Shown: one piece after another, positions 17,698 through 27,588 of the stretch
How the letters are laid out: the number at the start of each line of letters is the position of its first letter
Numbering within the stretch: position 1 is the first letter of the stretch
Origin: Acidiphilium iwatense
GTDB lineage: Bacteria; Pseudomonadota; Alphaproteobacteria; Acetobacterales; Acetobacteraceae
Direction: 5' to 3'
DNA: 47,489 bases
NCBI RefSeq assembly: GCF_021556475.1
Contig: NZ_JAKGBZ010000029.1
Span: 1 to 47,489 of the forward strand
Made by a program: the position numbers and the translations under genes
The notes under the pieces: model-generated
What the model was told of the DNA's origin: nothing
The model's input: the letters and a program-made list of their open reading frames with translations, nothing else
Databases searched by the model: none

Positions 17698-18783
17698 ATG
17701 GATCAGGACGCAACGCGCCGTAAGGTCATCGCGGGTTTGACCGCCGGGCTTGGGGTGGCCAGCCTGCCGCGCACCGGATTCGCCGCCGGCCGCAAACTCA
17801 AGATCGCGCTGTCGAATTCCTATATCGGCAACGAATGGCGCATCGAAATGGAGAACCTGTTCAAGGCCGCGCTCCAGATGGAGCCCTATAAAAGCCAGGT
17901 CGAAGGTTCCTGGTTCAATTCGGGCAACAATGTCAGCCAGGAAAGCCAGCAGATTTCCGGGATGATCGCCGAACGGATGGACGCGATCCTGGTCGATTCC
18001 GCCTCGCCCACCGGGCTGAACGGCATCATCCAGCAGGCCCATGCGCGCGGCATTCTGGTGATTTCGTTCGACAACGTCGTGACCACCCCGGCCGCGATCA
18101 AGGTGAACACCGACCAGGTCAAATTCGGCGAAACCCTGGCGGCGTGGCTCGCCAGGAAGCTCGATGGCAAGGGCAATGTCATCATGGTCACCGGCGTCGC
18201 CGGCACCACGGTGAACGAGGACCGCAACAAGGGCGCCGACATGGTCTGGCGCAAGCATCCGGGCATCAAGGTGGTCAACCGCTACGCCGGCAACTGGGAT
18301 TCGGCGACGGCGGAGAAAAACACCGCCGCGATCCTGCCCAGCCTGCCGAAAATCGACGGCATCTGGTGCCAGGGCGGCACCGATGGCGTGCTGAAAGCCT
18401 TCATCGCGGCCAAGCGCACCCCGCTGCCGCCCACCGCCGGCGAGGCGGAAAACGGCTTCCGCAAGTTCATGCTCGGCTATATGGGCCAGAAGGTCGATGG
18501 GCTGTCGATCGGCCAGCCGCCCTATCTGGTTCTGGTCGCGCTCGAACTGGCGCGCCGCATTCTACACAAAACCTATCCGCGCCGCGACATCACCATCCCG
18601 TTCCCGTTCGTCACCGACGCGACAGTCAAGGTCGGCGAGACGGTATTCCCGCACCTGCCGGACAGTTTCTTCACCGATTTCACCGATAGCGGGCCGCACG
18701 CGGTGGTGAAAATCTGCGTCGACGCCGCGACCAAGGGCACGCCCTGTCCGGGCCGGCTGACCGTGCATCTGCCGAAAGCGTGA
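17698..18783 (+). CDS. sugar ABC transporter substrate-binding protein
   Basis: The 361-residue precursor has an N-terminal export signal (RRKVIAGLTAGLGVA, cleavage after about FAA; the twin Arg could mean Tat export). The mature part has the type 1 periplasmic-binding-protein fold of the ribose/simple-sugar family, starting KLKIALSNSYIGNEWR, with ISFDNVV and GTDGVLKAF segments typical of ligand-site loops. ATG 17698 follows GGAGG by 7 bases. Its stop overlaps the GTG start of the ATPase gene. It captures the sugar in the periplasm for the importer encoded downstream; the sugar is not identifiable from sequence. Confidence 0.92.
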   Translation: MDQDATRRKVIAGLTAGLGVASLPRTGFAAGRKLKIALSNSYIGNEWRIEMENLFKAALQMEPYKSQVEGSWFNSGNNVSQESQQISGMIAERMDAILVDSASPTGLNGIIQQAHARGILVISFDNVVTTPAAIKVNTDQVKFGETLAAWLARKLDGKGNVIMVTGVAGTTVNEDRNKGADMVWRKHPGIKVVNRYAGNWDSATAEKNTAAILPSLPKIDGIWCQGGTDGVLKAFIAAKRTPLPPTAGEAENGFRKFMLGYMGQKVDGLSIGQPPYLVLVALELARRILHKTYPRRDITIPFPFVTDATVKVGETVFPHLPDSFFTDFTDSGPHAVVKICVDAATKGTPCPGRLTVHLPKA

Positions 18784-20246
18784 CCGTGCCGGCCGCGATC
18801 GCGGCGTGTTCGGTCAGCAAATCCTTCGGCGGCGTCAGGGCTCTGACCAAAGCCTCCTTCGCGGCCGATTCGGGTAGCGTTCACGCGCTGGTCGGCGAAA
18901 ACGGCGCGGGCAAATCGACCCTGATCAAAATCCTCGGCGGCCGGATCGCGCCGGATGAAGGCGAGGTTCTGGCCGATCCAGCGCTGCGCATCGGCATCGT
19001 GTTCCAGGAACTCACGCTGCTGCCCTATATGCGGGTCGCGGATAATCTGCTGCTCGGGCGCGAACCGCGCTCCCACCTCGGCCTGATCGACCGCGCCGCG
19101 ATGCCCGGCCTCGCCGAGCGCAGCCTTGCCGAACTCGGCATCACCCATATCGATCCGCGCGCTCTCGCCGCCGATATTTCGCTCGCCGAACGGCAGATCG
19201 TTGAAATCGCGCGGGTGATTCTCGCATCGCCCGGAATCCTGCTGCTCGACGAGCCCACCTCGGCGCTGGTCGAGCGCGAGGTCGCTTGGCTGTTCGCCCG
19301 CATCCGCGCGCTGCGCGCCGCAGGCACCGCCATCGTGTTCACCTCGCACCGCTGGGCGGAAATCGCCGCGATCGCCGACCGGATCACGATTTTCCGCAAC
19401 GGCTCGGATGTCGGCAGCTTCGACTCGATCGACGAAACCGAAGCGATCACGCTGATGACCGGGCGGCGGCTCGAAGCCCTGTTTCCCGCCCGCCCGCCCG
19501 CGCCGGATGGTGCTCCGGCGCTCGAACTCGCCGGCGCGCGCGCCGCCGGCACCGCGCAACTCGATTTGGCACTCCATCCCGGCGAGATTCTCGGCGTCGG
19601 CGGCCTCGCCGGGCACGGCCATCGCGCGTTGTTCTTTGGCCTGTTCGGTGCCCCCGGCTTCATCGAGGGCGCATTGCGCGTCGCCGGCAAACCTCGCCGG
19701 ATCAGAACCCCGCGCGATGCGATCCGTGCCGGCATTGCCCTGGTGCCGGAAGACCGCAAAAGCGAGGGGCTGTTCCTGCCGCTCAAGGTTCGCGACAACC
19801 TGACCCTGCCGATCCTGAGACGACTTTCCCGGCTCGGCGCGATCGATCTCGGCGCGGAACGGCGAATCGCGAGCGACACCATCGCCCGGCTCGCCATCCG
19901 TACGCCGAGCGCCGCCCAGCCGGTCGGCGCGCTCTCGGGCGGCAACCAGCAGAAGGTTCTTCTCGGGCGCTGGCTTCTCACCAAGGCGCGGATTCTGCTG
20001 CTCTACGATGTTACGCGTGGCGTCGATGTCGCGACCAAGCACGAGATTTACGAGCTGGTGGTGCGGCTTGCGCGAGAGGGCTACGCGATCCTGTTCTATT
20101 CGTCGGACGCCGAGGAACTCGCCCATCTCTGCCGCCGGGTGCTGGTGATGCGGCGCGGCGCGATCGTCGCCGATCTGCCCGCCGAACAACTTTCGGCGGA
20201 GGCGATCGTCTCGGCGGCGATGCGCGAGGCCGCCGATGCCGCCTGA
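18780..20246 (+). CDS. sugar ABC transporter ATP-binding protein (two NBDs, MglA/RbsA type)
   Basis: This 488-residue cytoplasmic subunit contains two nucleotide-binding domains. Domain 1 has Walker A GENGAGKST (39-47), the unusual signature ISLAERQIVEIAR near 137 and Walker B LLLDEPTSAL near 156. Domain 2 lacks the Walker A lysine (GLAGHGHRALFFGLFG near 278), keeps LSGGNQQKVLLGRW near 382 and has LLYDVTRGVD in place of a full Walker B. Degeneracy of the second site is normal for this carbohydrate family. It starts with GTG in the sequence GTGA that overlaps the previous stop; a second GTG 6 bases on is an alternative start. Confidence 0.93.
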   Translation: MTVPAAIAACSVSKSFGGVRALTKASFAADSGSVHALVGENGAGKSTLIKILGGRIAPDEGEVLADPALRIGIVFQELTLLPYMRVADNLLLGREPRSHLGLIDRAAMPGLAERSLAELGITHIDPRALAADISLAERQIVEIARVILASPGILLLDEPTSALVEREVAWLFARIRALRAAGTAIVFTSHRWAEIAAIADRITIFRNGSDVGSFDSIDETEAITLMTGRRLEALFPARPPAPDGAPALELAGARAAGTAQLDLALHPGEILGVGGLAGHGHRALFFGLFGAPGFIEGALRVAGKPRRIRTPRDAIRAGIALVPEDRKSEGLFLPLKVRDNLTLPILRRLSRLGAIDLGAERRIASDTIARLAIRTPSAAQPVGALSGGNQQKVLLGRWLLTKARILLLYDVTRGVDVATKHEIYELVVRLAREGYAILFYSSDAEELAHLCRRVLVMRRGAIVADLPAEQLSAEAIVSAAMREAADAA

Positions 20247-21234
20247 AACATCGAGCCTGACCCTGCCGCGCGGCAGCCGGCTCGGCCACACGATCGCCCA
20301 GAATATCGGGCTGATCCTGGCGGGGTCGATCCTGCTGCTCGCCATTCTCGGTTTCGTGCTGATCTATGCGCTGGAACAGCATCGGCTGCCCGGCAATTTC
20401 GAACTGACCTCGACGGTCAACAGCGCGATGCCCCTGGTGTTCGCGGCGGTGGGGCAGAGCTTCGTGGTGCTGACCAAGGGGATCGACCTCTCGGTGGGTG
20501 GCGTGGTCGATCTCGCCAACGCAATGGCTGCCGTCACCATGGGCAAAACCCTGGGCAGTGCGCTGCTCTGGTCGGTGGTTATTCTGTTCGTCGGCGCGGC
20601 TTGCGGTCTGCTCAACGGGTTGCTGGTGGGGCTCGGCCGGCTACAGCCAATCGTGGTCACGCTCGGCACGCTGTCGATTTTTCAGGGGCTCGCCATCCGC
20701 GTGCTGCCGCAGCCCGGCGGCGCGATACCGCCCTCCTTCACCGATCTGCTGGTCAACCCGAACGCGCCCTATGCGCTGATTTTCATCGTGCTGCTCGGGC
20801 TTGGCTGGGCCGCGTTCCGCCGCTCGCGCCCCGGCGTCGATCTCTATGCGATCGGCAATGACGAAGCGGCGTCGCGCACGCTCGGCGTGAATGTTCTGCG
20901 CACCAAGATCATCGCCTATATGCTGGACGGCCTTCTGGCCGCCGCCGCCGGGCTGTTTCTCGCCGCCAGCGCCACGGCGGGCGACGCCACCACGGGCGAT
21001 TCCTACACGCTGACCTCGATCGTCGCCGTGGTGCTCGGCGGGGTCTCGCTGTTCGGCGGGCGCGGCTCGGCGATCGGCGCGATCGCCGGCGCGCTGATCA
21101 CCACGCTGATCGTCGACATCCTGTTTTTCGGCCATGTCGATCCGCTGTTCCAGTCGTTCTACGAGGGCGTATTCCTGCTGATCGCGGTGGTGGCGGGCGG
21201 CGTGATCGGCGGCGCGATCAGGCGGCGCCGATGA
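20236..21234 (+). CDS. sugar ABC transporter permease 1
   Basis: The 332-residue protein has 8 to 10 membrane segments and belongs to the RbsC/MglC permease family. It shows the family motif VLTKGIDLSVGGVVDLANA near residue 75 and GGVSLFGGRGSAIGAIAGA near 270, the segment that contacts the ATPase. It overlaps the ATPase gene by 11 bp. It pairs with the next permease to form a heterodimeric channel, in contrast to the homodimeric MglC or RbsC. Confidence 0.92.
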   Translation: MPPETSSLTLPRGSRLGHTIAQNIGLILAGSILLLAILGFVLIYALEQHRLPGNFELTSTVNSAMPLVFAAVGQSFVVLTKGIDLSVGGVVDLANAMAAVTMGKTLGSALLWSVVILFVGAACGLLNGLLVGLGRLQPIVVTLGTLSIFQGLAIRVLPQPGGAIPPSFTDLLVNPNAPYALIFIVLLGLGWAAFRRSRPGVDLYAIGNDEAASRTLGVNVLRTKIIAYMLDGLLAAAAGLFLAASATAGDATTGDSYTLTSIVAVVLGGVSLFGGRGSAIGAIAGALITTLIVDILFFGHVDPLFQSFYEGVFLLIAVVAGGVIGGAIRRRR

Positions 21235-22202
21235 AGGCCGCGATGAAATACCTGCCCCGTCTCGCGCCGGAATCCTGGCGCGTCGTCTACGCCATCGTCG
21301 CGGCGATCGTTCTGTTCCTGATCGGCGAGGCGGTGCATCCGGGCTTCCTCGGCCTCGCCAACGTCGAAACCATCCTGGTCATCGCCTCCTTTGTCGGGCT
21401 GGTGGCGGCGGGGCAATGCTTCGTCATCCTGATCGGCGGCATCGACCTCTCGGTGCCCTGGGTGCTGAATGCCGGTGCGATCGTGCTCGCCACCACCTCG
21501 ATGGGGCTGGACGCCCGCGCGCCGCTGGCCGTCGCCGCGACCCTCGGACTCGGCATCGCGGTCGGGGCGGTAAACGGCGCAGGCGTGGCGTGGTTCGGCA
21601 TTCCGGCGGTGGTGATGACCCTGGCGATGAACGGCATCATCGAAGGGCTGGTGCTCGGCTTCACCGGCGGTTTCACCTGTGCGGCGTGTTCGGCCTATGC
21701 GCCGCCGGTGGTACAAAGCCTTGCCCACGGCGCCCTGCTCGGCGTGCCGGATGCGCTGTGGCTCTGGGTCGTGGTGATCGTGCTGGTCTCCGCCGTGCTC
21801 AGCATCACCCGGTTCGGCCGCGCGACCTATGCGCTCGGCAACAACCCGCGTGCGGCGGTGCTCGCCGGGGTCGACGCGCGCGGCCTGACCATCATGCTCT
21901 ATGCGGCGAGCGGGTTTTTCGCAGCTCTTGCCGGCATCATGCTGGTTGGCTTCGGCGGCCAGGCCTCGCTCGGCATGGGCGATCCCTACCTGTTCACCTC
22001 GATCGCGGCGGTGGTGATCGGCGGCGTCAACATCCTCGGCGGGCGCGGCCATTATCTCGGCGTCGCGGCGGGCGCGGTCAGCCTGACCGTCCTGGTCTCG
22101 GTGCTCCTCGCGCTGAACATGCCCGACTATGTGCGCAGCATCGCCTATGGCGTGGTGATTCTCGCCCTGCTGCTCGCCTATGGCCGGGAAACCGAAACCT
22201 GA
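21231..22202 (+). CDS. sugar ABC transporter permease 2
   Basis: This second RbsC-type permease (323 residues) shows the same family motifs (ILIGGIDLSVPWVLNAGA near 72; GGVNILGGRGHYLGVAAGA near 264) but is clearly diverged from permease 1. ATGA at 21231-21234 couples its translation to permease 1. With one binding protein, one double ATPase and two permeases the importer is complete. No sugar kinase, isomerase or regulator is linked, so its substrate cannot be inferred from neighbours. It is convergent with the permease at 22206 with 3 bp between the stops. Confidence 0.92.
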   Translation: MKAAMKYLPRLAPESWRVVYAIVAAIVLFLIGEAVHPGFLGLANVETILVIASFVGLVAAGQCFVILIGGIDLSVPWVLNAGAIVLATTSMGLDARAPLAVAATLGLGIAVGAVNGAGVAWFGIPAVVMTLAMNGIIEGLVLGFTGGFTCAACSAYAPPVVQSLAHGALLGVPDALWLWVVVIVLVSAVLSITRFGRATYALGNNPRAAVLAGVDARGLTIMLYAASGFFAALAGIMLVGFGGQASLGMGDPYLFTSIAAVVIGGVNILGGRGHYLGVAAGAVSLTVLVSVLLALNMPDYVRSIAYGVVILALLLAYGRETET

Positions 22203-22205
22203 AAC

Positions 22206-23828
22206 TCAGTGCCCGCCGAGCAGCATCGTGCCGGGCGCCAGGAAGTAGAATCCGATGCCGATCACCACGAGATAGGCGAGCAGGATGAAGGTCCAGCCCA
22301 TGTTGTGGCGGATCACCGCGCCCTCGTTACGCACGAACTTGCTGGTCGAAACGCCGACGCTCGCGGTCTGCGGCGCGACCGGCTTGCCCACTTCCGCACC
22401 CACCGAATTCAGCGAGGGCAATAGCAATACCGGGAAGCCGAGCAGCCGCCCGACCGTGACCTGGAAGAAGCCGAACATCGCGTTGGTCGAGGTGTTGCTG
22501 CCCGACAGCGCGACGCCGATCCAGCCCAGGATGGGGGCGACGATGATGAAGGCGGTGCCGATCTTCGAGAAGCCGGTGGCGAGCGAGGCGGCCATGCCGG
22601 AGAAGTTGAAAATGAAGGCGAGGCCGAAGATGAAGACGCCGACCAGGAGCGCACCCCACATCTGATGCCAGGTGCGGCGGAACGCCTCGGCATATTGCGC
22701 CCCCGTCATGCCGAGCGGCAGGCTGACGATCAGCCAGGCGACCGCGATCGCGGTGCCGCCGATGAATGGCGAGAAAATGAAGGCGGCGATCACCTTGGTA
22801 CCTTTATGGATCGACGAGCCGGCGGCGACCGCGAGCTTGAACCCGACGATGCCGGGCAGCGGCGACCACGGCCCGGTCCACAGCACCACCACGATGATCA
22901 GCACGATGAACGGCAGCCAGGCGCGGAAGATCTGCGCGCCGGAGAGTCCGTGCGGCTCGCGGCCGAGAGCGGCCGTGGCGGCATCGACCGGCACGCCGCC
23001 ATAGCCGAGCACCCGCGCCGGCTTCCAGAATTTCAGCAGCAGCAACAATGCGCCGAAGCTGACGATCGCGCCGGTCACGTCCGGCAGATACGGGCCGAGA
23101 TAGACCGCGACCGGGTATTGCCCGGCGATATAGGCGAGCGAACCCACCACGGCGAGCGGCCAGCCGTCGCTGAAGCCGGTTTTCCCGGTGACCAGATAGA
23201 TCAGCACCCAGGGCGGCAGCAGCGCCAGCACCGCGACGATATGGGCGATCGACGCCGACAGCGCGAGCAGCGGCAAGCCGGTCACCGCGGCGAGCGCGAT
23301 GATCGGCACGCCGAGCGCGCCGTAGGACACCGGCGCGTTATTGGCGATCGCGGCGACGCGGATCGCGTCGAGATCGGGGATGCCGAGCCCGATCAGGATG
23401 GGAGCGACGAACGCCCAGGGGTAGCCGAAGCCGACCAGCCCTTCAAGCAGCGCGCCGAACGCCCAGGCGAACAGGATCGCCTGCACCCGCACATCGGCGG
23501 TGCCCTGCGCGGTCAGCCAGCGGCGGAACTGGTCGAACACGCCGGTCAGGGTGAGCGAATTGAACAGCATGACGCCCCAGAAGGTGATCCAGTCCACCGC
23601 CCAGATGCCGGTGAGCGAACCATAGATATAGGCGCGGATGCCGCTGCCGACCGGCATCCCCCACACGATCACCGCGAGCAGGAAGGTGACGATCGCGCCG
23701 ATCAGCACCGAAATCCAGGCGGAGACGCGGAACACCGCGAGCAGCACCAGCAGAACCACCACCGGTACGAGGGCGAGAATCCAGGTGAGGAACAGATTTC
23801 CCGTCGGGTTCAGCACTTGCTGGAACAT
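22206..23828 (-). CDS. L-lactate/glycolate permease (LldP/GlcA family)
   Basis: The 540-residue inner-membrane protein has about 12-14 hydrophobic segments and family landmarks such as AFGALLEGLVGFGYPWA near 108, AIANNAPVSYGALGVP near 145 and SGSNTSTNAMFGFFQ near 445. LldP-family members import lactate and glycolate with protons. Its position beside an IclR regulator and the gcl-hyi-glxR operon, which uses glyoxylate, favours glycolate (oxidised to glyoxylate) as a substrate, but that is inference, and no glycolate oxidase gene is in the window. The ATG is preceded by AGAGGG. Confidence 0.9.
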   Translation of the reverse strand: MFQQVLNPTGNLFLTWILALVPVVVLLVLLAVFRVSAWISVLIGAIVTFLLAVIVWGMPVGSGIRAYIYGSLTGIWAVDWITFWGVMLFNSLTLTGVFDQFRRWLTAQGTADVRVQAILFAWAFGALLEGLVGFGYPWAFVAPILIGLGIPDLDAIRVAAIANNAPVSYGALGVPIIALAAVTGLPLLALSASIAHIVAVLALLPPWVLIYLVTGKTGFSDGWPLAVVGSLAYIAGQYPVAVYLGPYLPDVTGAIVSFGALLLLLKFWKPARVLGYGGVPVDAATAALGREPHGLSGAQIFRAWLPFIVLIIVVVLWTGPWSPLPGIVGFKLAVAAGSSIHKGTKVIAAFIFSPFIGGTAIAVAWLIVSLPLGMTGAQYAEAFRRTWHQMWGALLVGVFIFGLAFIFNFSGMAASLATGFSKIGTAFIIVAPILGWIGVALSGSNTSTNAMFGFFQVTVGRLLGFPVLLLPSLNSVGAEVGKPVAPQTASVGVSTSKFVRNEGAVIRHNMGWTFILLAYLVVIGIGFYFLAPGTMLLGGH

Positions 23829-23850
23829 GGTTACCCTCTACGGCAATTCC

Positions 23851-23865
23851 TATCGCATAACGATA
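23851..23865. promoter_or_regulatory. candidate operator upstream of the permease gene
   Basis: TATCGCATAACGATA forms a 5-bp dyad (TATCG/CGATA) around a 5-base centre. It lies 23 bp upstream of the permease start, between the permease and iclR genes. The IclR protein encoded alongside is the natural candidate to bind it. Confidence 0.35.
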
Positions 23866-23929
23866 TAGTAACTAACCATCTCCAGCCTGTCTACTAAATT
23901 AGCGCAGCGTCTGGATATTCACGATCGGC

Positions 23930-24730
23930 TCAATGCGGCTTTCCGCCCATCTGCGCGGTGATCCGCCGCGCGGTTTCGAGAACCGAGCCGCCGAGCCCCG
24001 CGACCCGCTCGTCGCCGATGCGCGCCATCGGCCCGGAGGCCGACACCGCCGCGATGACATCGCCGGTTTCGTCGAATATGGGTGAGGCGATGCAGCGCAG
24101 CCCGACCGCGTGTTCCTCGTCGTCCACCGCATAGCCGGCGGCGCGCACCCGATCGAGATCGGCGCGCAACGGGGTAGGGGCGGTGATCGTCTTCACGGTC
24201 AGCCGGGGCATGCCGTGGCGATGCAGGATTTTCGCAAGCTGTTTCTCGGAAACCGCCGAAAGCAGCGCCTTGCCGACCGCCGAACAGTGCAGCGGCACCC
24301 GCGAGCCGGGCCGCGCGAAGGTCCGCATCATCTGCCGGCATTCGACCTGGGCGAGATACACCGCCTGGCCTTCATCCTCGGTCGCGAGATTGACGGTCTC
24401 GCCGCTGTCTTCCATCAGGCTGCGCATGTATGGCCGGGCGAGACTGACGAGATTGCGGGTTTTCATGAACGCGCAGCCGGAAACGAAGGCCTGCACGCCG
24501 ACCGACCAGAGCCTGGTTTCCTGGTCGAACCGCACATAGCGCTCCTGCTCCAGCGTCGCGAGCAGGCGATGCGCCGTCGAAGCCGGCAGGCCGACCTGCT
24601 GTGCCAGATCGGTCAGGGTGCTGCCCTCCTCGGTCGCTTCGGCCAGCCGGTTGAGCAGGGTCAGCGCGCGGATCAGCGATTGCACCTGATCGCCGCCCTT
24701 GCGCTCGCGTTCGGTCACCTGTCGCGCCAT
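23930..24730 (-). CDS. IclR-family transcriptional regulator
   Basis: The 266-residue protein has an N-terminal winged helix ([19 protein letters not shown] near residue 40) and the IclR effector domain, including [14 protein letters not shown] near 145 and [19 protein letters not shown] near 210. Relatives such as AllR sense glyoxylate and control gcl operons. Here it is divergent from gcl (151 bp apart) and upstream of the permease gene on its own strand, so it likely controls both. Two candidate dyads are noted (23851-23865 and 24776-24792). Confidence 0.9.
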   Translation of the reverse strand: MARQVTERERKGGDQVQSLIRALTLLNRLAEATEEGSTLTDLAQQVGLPASTAHRLLATLEQERYVRFDQETRLWSVGVQAFVSGCAFMKTRNLVSLARPYMRSLMEDSGETVNLATEDEGQAVYLAQVECRQMMRTFARPGSRVPLHCSAVGKALLSAVSEKQLAKILHRHGMPRLTVKTITAPTPLRADLDRVRAAGYAVDDEEHAVGLRCIASPIFDETGDVIAAVSASGPMARIGDERVAGLGGSVLETARRITAQMGGKPH

Positions 24731-24775
24731 GCCAGTCTCCTCTGTCGCGGCATCATCGGAAAGGAAAACTCACAG

Positions 24776-24792
24776 TCGGAACCAAAATCCGA
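24776..24792. promoter_or_regulatory. candidate operator between iclR and gcl
   Basis: TCGGA and TCCGA flank a 7-base centre (ACCAAAA). The dyad lies in the divergent region 45 bp upstream of iclR and 90 bp upstream of gcl. It is weak as a palindrome and is offered only as a position to test. Confidence 0.25.
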
Positions 24793-24881
24793 TCATGTCT
24801 TTCCACGATACGGGATTATTACCACAAAATTCGCCGACCCGCTACAAGCCATCCAAGGACATCGGGGAACGAGGCAGAATC

Positions 24882-26714
24882 ATGGCCAGAATGAGAGCGA
24901 TCGAAGCGGCGGTTCGCGTGCTGGAACGCGAGGGAATCACCGTGGCGTTCGGCGTGCCGGGGGCGGCGATCAATCCGCTCTATGCGGCGCTGAAAGCGCG
25001 CGGCGGCATCCGCCACATCCTTGCGCGGCACGTCGAAGGCGCGTCCCATATGGCGGACGGCTATTCCCGCGCGAAACCGGGCAATATCGGCGTGTGCATC
25101 GGCACCTCCGGCCCGGCCGGCACCGACATGATCACCGGGCTTTACGCGGCCCAGGCCGATTCCATCCCGATTCTGTGCATCACTGGCCAGGCGCCGCGCG
25201 CCAAGCTGTACAAGGAGGATTTCCAGGCCGTCGATATCGAAACGATCGCCAAGGGCGTCACCAAATGGTCGGTTTGCGTGCGCGAGCCTGCATTGGTGCC
25301 GATGGTGTTCCAGCAGGCGTTCCACGTGATGCGCTCGGGCCGACCGGGTCCGGTGCTGATCGATCTGCCGATCGACGTGCAGATGGCCGAAATCGAGTTC
25401 GACGACGAGACCTATCAGCCCTTGCCGGTTCACAAGCCGGCCGCGTCGCGTCCGCAGGCGGAAAAGGCGCTGGCGATGCTGAACGCGTCCGAGCGGCCGC
25501 TGATCGTCGCCGGCGGCGGCATCATCAATGCCGATGCCTGCGATCTTCTGGTCGAATTCGCCGAACTTACCGGCGTGCCGGTGATCCCGACCCTGATGGG
25601 CTGGGGCGTCATCCCCGACGATCATCCCCTGATGGCCGGCATGGTCGGGCTGCAGACCAGCCATCGCTACGGCAACGCGACGTTCCTGGACTCCGACTTC
25701 GTGTTCGGCATCGGCAACCGCTGGGCCAATCGCCATACCGGCTCGATCGAGGTCTATACCAAGGGCCGCACATTCATCCATGTCGATATCGAGCCGACCC
25801 AGATCGGCCGCGTGTTCGGGCCAAATTTCGGCATCGTCTCGGATGCGAAGGCGGCGCTTACCGCCTTCATCGCGGCGGCGCGCGAGATGAAAGCGTCAGG
25901 CAAACTCAGGGACCGATCCGACTGGGCCGCCGCCTGCGACCATCGCAAGCGCAACATGCTGCGCAAGTCGCATTTCGATACGGTGCCGCTCAAGCCGCAG
26001 CGCGTCTACCAGGAAATGAACGAGGCGCTCGGGCGCGACACCTGCTACGTCACCACCATCGGCCTGTCGCAGATCGCCGGCGCGCAATTCCTGAAAGTCT
26101 ACAGCCCGCGCAACTGGATCAATTGCGGCCAGGCCGGCCCGCTGGGCTGGACCCTGCCCGCCGCCCTCGGTGTGCGCGCCGCCGATCCCGACAAGAAAAT
26201 CGTGGCGCTGTCGGGCGATTACGATTTCCAGTTCATGCTGGAGGAACTGGCGGTCGGCGCGCAGCACAAGCTGCCCTATCTGCATGTCGTGGTGAACAAC
26301 TCCTATCTCGGCCTGATCCGCCAGGCGCAGCGCGGCTTCCAGATGGATTTCGAGGTCAGCCTGGCGTTCGACAACATCAACGTCGAACCGGACGAAGACG
26401 CGGTGCGCGGCTATGGCGTCGATCACGTCATGGTGGCCGAAGGACTGGGCTGCAAGGCGATCCGGGTGAAAAGCCCGAACGAGTTCAAGGACGCCTTCGC
26501 GCGGGCGCAGCAGTTGATGGACGAGCATCAGGTGCCCGTGGTGCTCGAATTCATCCTCGAGCGCGTCACCAATGTCTCGATGGGCACCGAAGTCGACAAC
26601 ATCAACGAATTCGAGGAAATCCTCTGTCTCGATCCAAGTCTTTCGATTAAGAAGAGCCAGGATATGGGGCGCATCGAAGCCGGTGAAAAGAAGCTCGAAC
26701 CAGCGTCACGCTGA
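24882..26714 (+). CDS. gcl: glyoxylate carboligase
   Basis: This ThDP enzyme (610 residues) joins two glyoxylate molecules into tartronate semialdehyde with loss of CO2. It has the three-domain acetolactate-synthase fold. The residue that is Glu in nearly all ThDP enzymes is Val here, at position 51 ([15 protein letters not shown]), the known hallmark of Gcl. The ThDP/Mg region is seen as [16 protein letters not shown] near 447. Length is close to the 593 residues of the E. coli enzyme. The open frame extends further upstream, but ATG 24882 gives the family N-terminus. It is first in the gcl-hyi-glxR operon. Confidence 0.96.
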   Translation: MARMRAIEAAVRVLEREGITVAFGVPGAAINPLYAALKARGGIRHILARHVEGASHMADGYSRAKPGNIGVCIGTSGPAGTDMITGLYAAQADSIPILCITGQAPRAKLYKEDFQAVDIETIAKGVTKWSVCVREPALVPMVFQQAFHVMRSGRPGPVLIDLPIDVQMAEIEFDDETYQPLPVHKPAASRPQAEKALAMLNASERPLIVAGGGIINADACDLLVEFAELTGVPVIPTLMGWGVIPDDHPLMAGMVGLQTSHRYGNATFLDSDFVFGIGNRWANRHTGSIEVYTKGRTFIHVDIEPTQIGRVFGPNFGIVSDAKAALTAFIAAAREMKASGKLRDRSDWAAACDHRKRNMLRKSHFDTVPLKPQRVYQEMNEALGRDTCYVTTIGLSQIAGAQFLKVYSPRNWINCGQAGPLGWTLPAALGVRAADPDKKIVALSGDYDFQFMLEELAVGAQHKLPYLHVVVNNSYLGLIRQAQRGFQMDFEVSLAFDNINVEPDEDAVRGYGVDHVMVAEGLGCKAIRVKSPNEFKDAFARAQQLMDEHQVPVVLEFILERVTNVSMGTEVDNINEFEEILCLDPSLSIKKSQDMGRIEAGEKKLEPASR

Positions 26715-26726
26715 CCCGCCCCGAAC

Positions 26727-26753
26727 GTCCATCAGGTCCATCAGGTCCATCGG
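26727..26753 (+). repeat. three tandem copies of a 9-mer
   Basis: GTCCATCAG occurs twice in a row and then once as GTCCATCGG, within the 55-bp gcl-hyi spacer and just before the AAGGAGG of hyi. It could be replication slippage or a short unstructured spacer. Confidence 0.6.
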
Positions 26754-26769
26754 TTTCAAGGAGGCTCGT

Positions 26770-27588
26770 ATGCCGAGATTCGCCGCCAATCTGACGATGC
26801 TGTTCAACGAAGTGCCGTTTCTCGACCGTTTCGCCGCCGCCGCCGCTTCGGGATTCAAGGCGGTCGAATTCCTGTTTCCCTACGAATACGACAAGGCAGT
26901 TCTGAAAGACACGATCGCCGCCAACGACCTGTCGGTCGTGCTGCACAATCTGCCGGCGGGAAACTGGGCGGGCGGCGAGCGCGGCATCGCATCCGATCCA
27001 GGCCGGGTCGCGGAATTCCGCGACGGGGTTACGCGCGCGATCGACTACGCGACGGCGCTTGGCTGCCCAAGGGTGAACTGCCTCGCCGGCATCGTTCGGC
27101 CTGAAAATGCACCGCAAGCGCGCGAGACGCTGGTGGAGAATCTGCGTTTTGCCGTACCCCGCCTGAAGAATGCCGGAATCGAGCTGCTGCTGGAGCCAGT
27201 GAATACCCGCGACATTCCCGGATTTTTCGTCAATCGCACGCGCCAGGCGCTCGACATCATCGACGAGGTCGCTTCGGATAATCTCAAGCTGCAATTCGAC
27301 ATTTATCATGCGCAGGTGATGGAAGGCGATCTCGCCCGCACCATCGAAGCCGAATTCGACCGCATCGGCCATCTCCAGCTCGCCGACAATCCGGGTCGCC
27401 ATGAACCCGGCACCGGCGAGATCAACTATGCCTATCTGTTCCGGCGGATCGACGAGCTCGGCTATGAAGGCTGGATCGGCTGCGAATACAAGCCGCGCGC
27501 CGCGACCGAGGCCGGACTTGGCTGGCTCGCGCCCTATCTCGACAAAAAACCCGCATCGACAACGCACAACAAGGAATCGATCGCATGA
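26770..27588 (+). CDS. hyi: hydroxypyruvate isomerase
   Basis: The 272-residue TIM-barrel enzyme of the xylose-isomerase-like family interconverts hydroxypyruvate and tartronate semialdehyde. Metal-site acidic residues are visible in ELLLEPVNTRD (near 137), LKLQFDIYHAQ (near 172) and GWIGCEYKP (near 236). AAGGAGG lies 5 bases before the ATG. Its last codons overlap the start of glxR (ATGA), as expected for one operon. E. coli Hyi is about 258 residues. Confidence 0.93.
   Translation: MPRFAANLTMLFNEVPFLDRFAAAAASGFKAVEFLFPYEYDKAVLKDTIAANDLSVVLHNLPAGNWAGGERGIASDPGRVAEFRDGVTRAIDYATALGCPRVNCLAGIVRPENAPQARETLVENLRFAVPRLKNAGIELLLEPVNTRDIPGFFVNRTRQALDIIDEVASDNLKLQFDIYHAQVMEGDLARTIEAEFDRIGHLQLADNPGRHEPGTGEINYAYLFRRIDELGYEGWIGCEYKPRAATEAGLGWLAPYLDKKPASTTHNKESIA

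Noticed and set aside
24110-26650. 846-codon plus-strand frame overlapping iclR and gcl
   Set aside because: It is a shadow in another frame of gcl and antisense to iclR, with no motif of its own.
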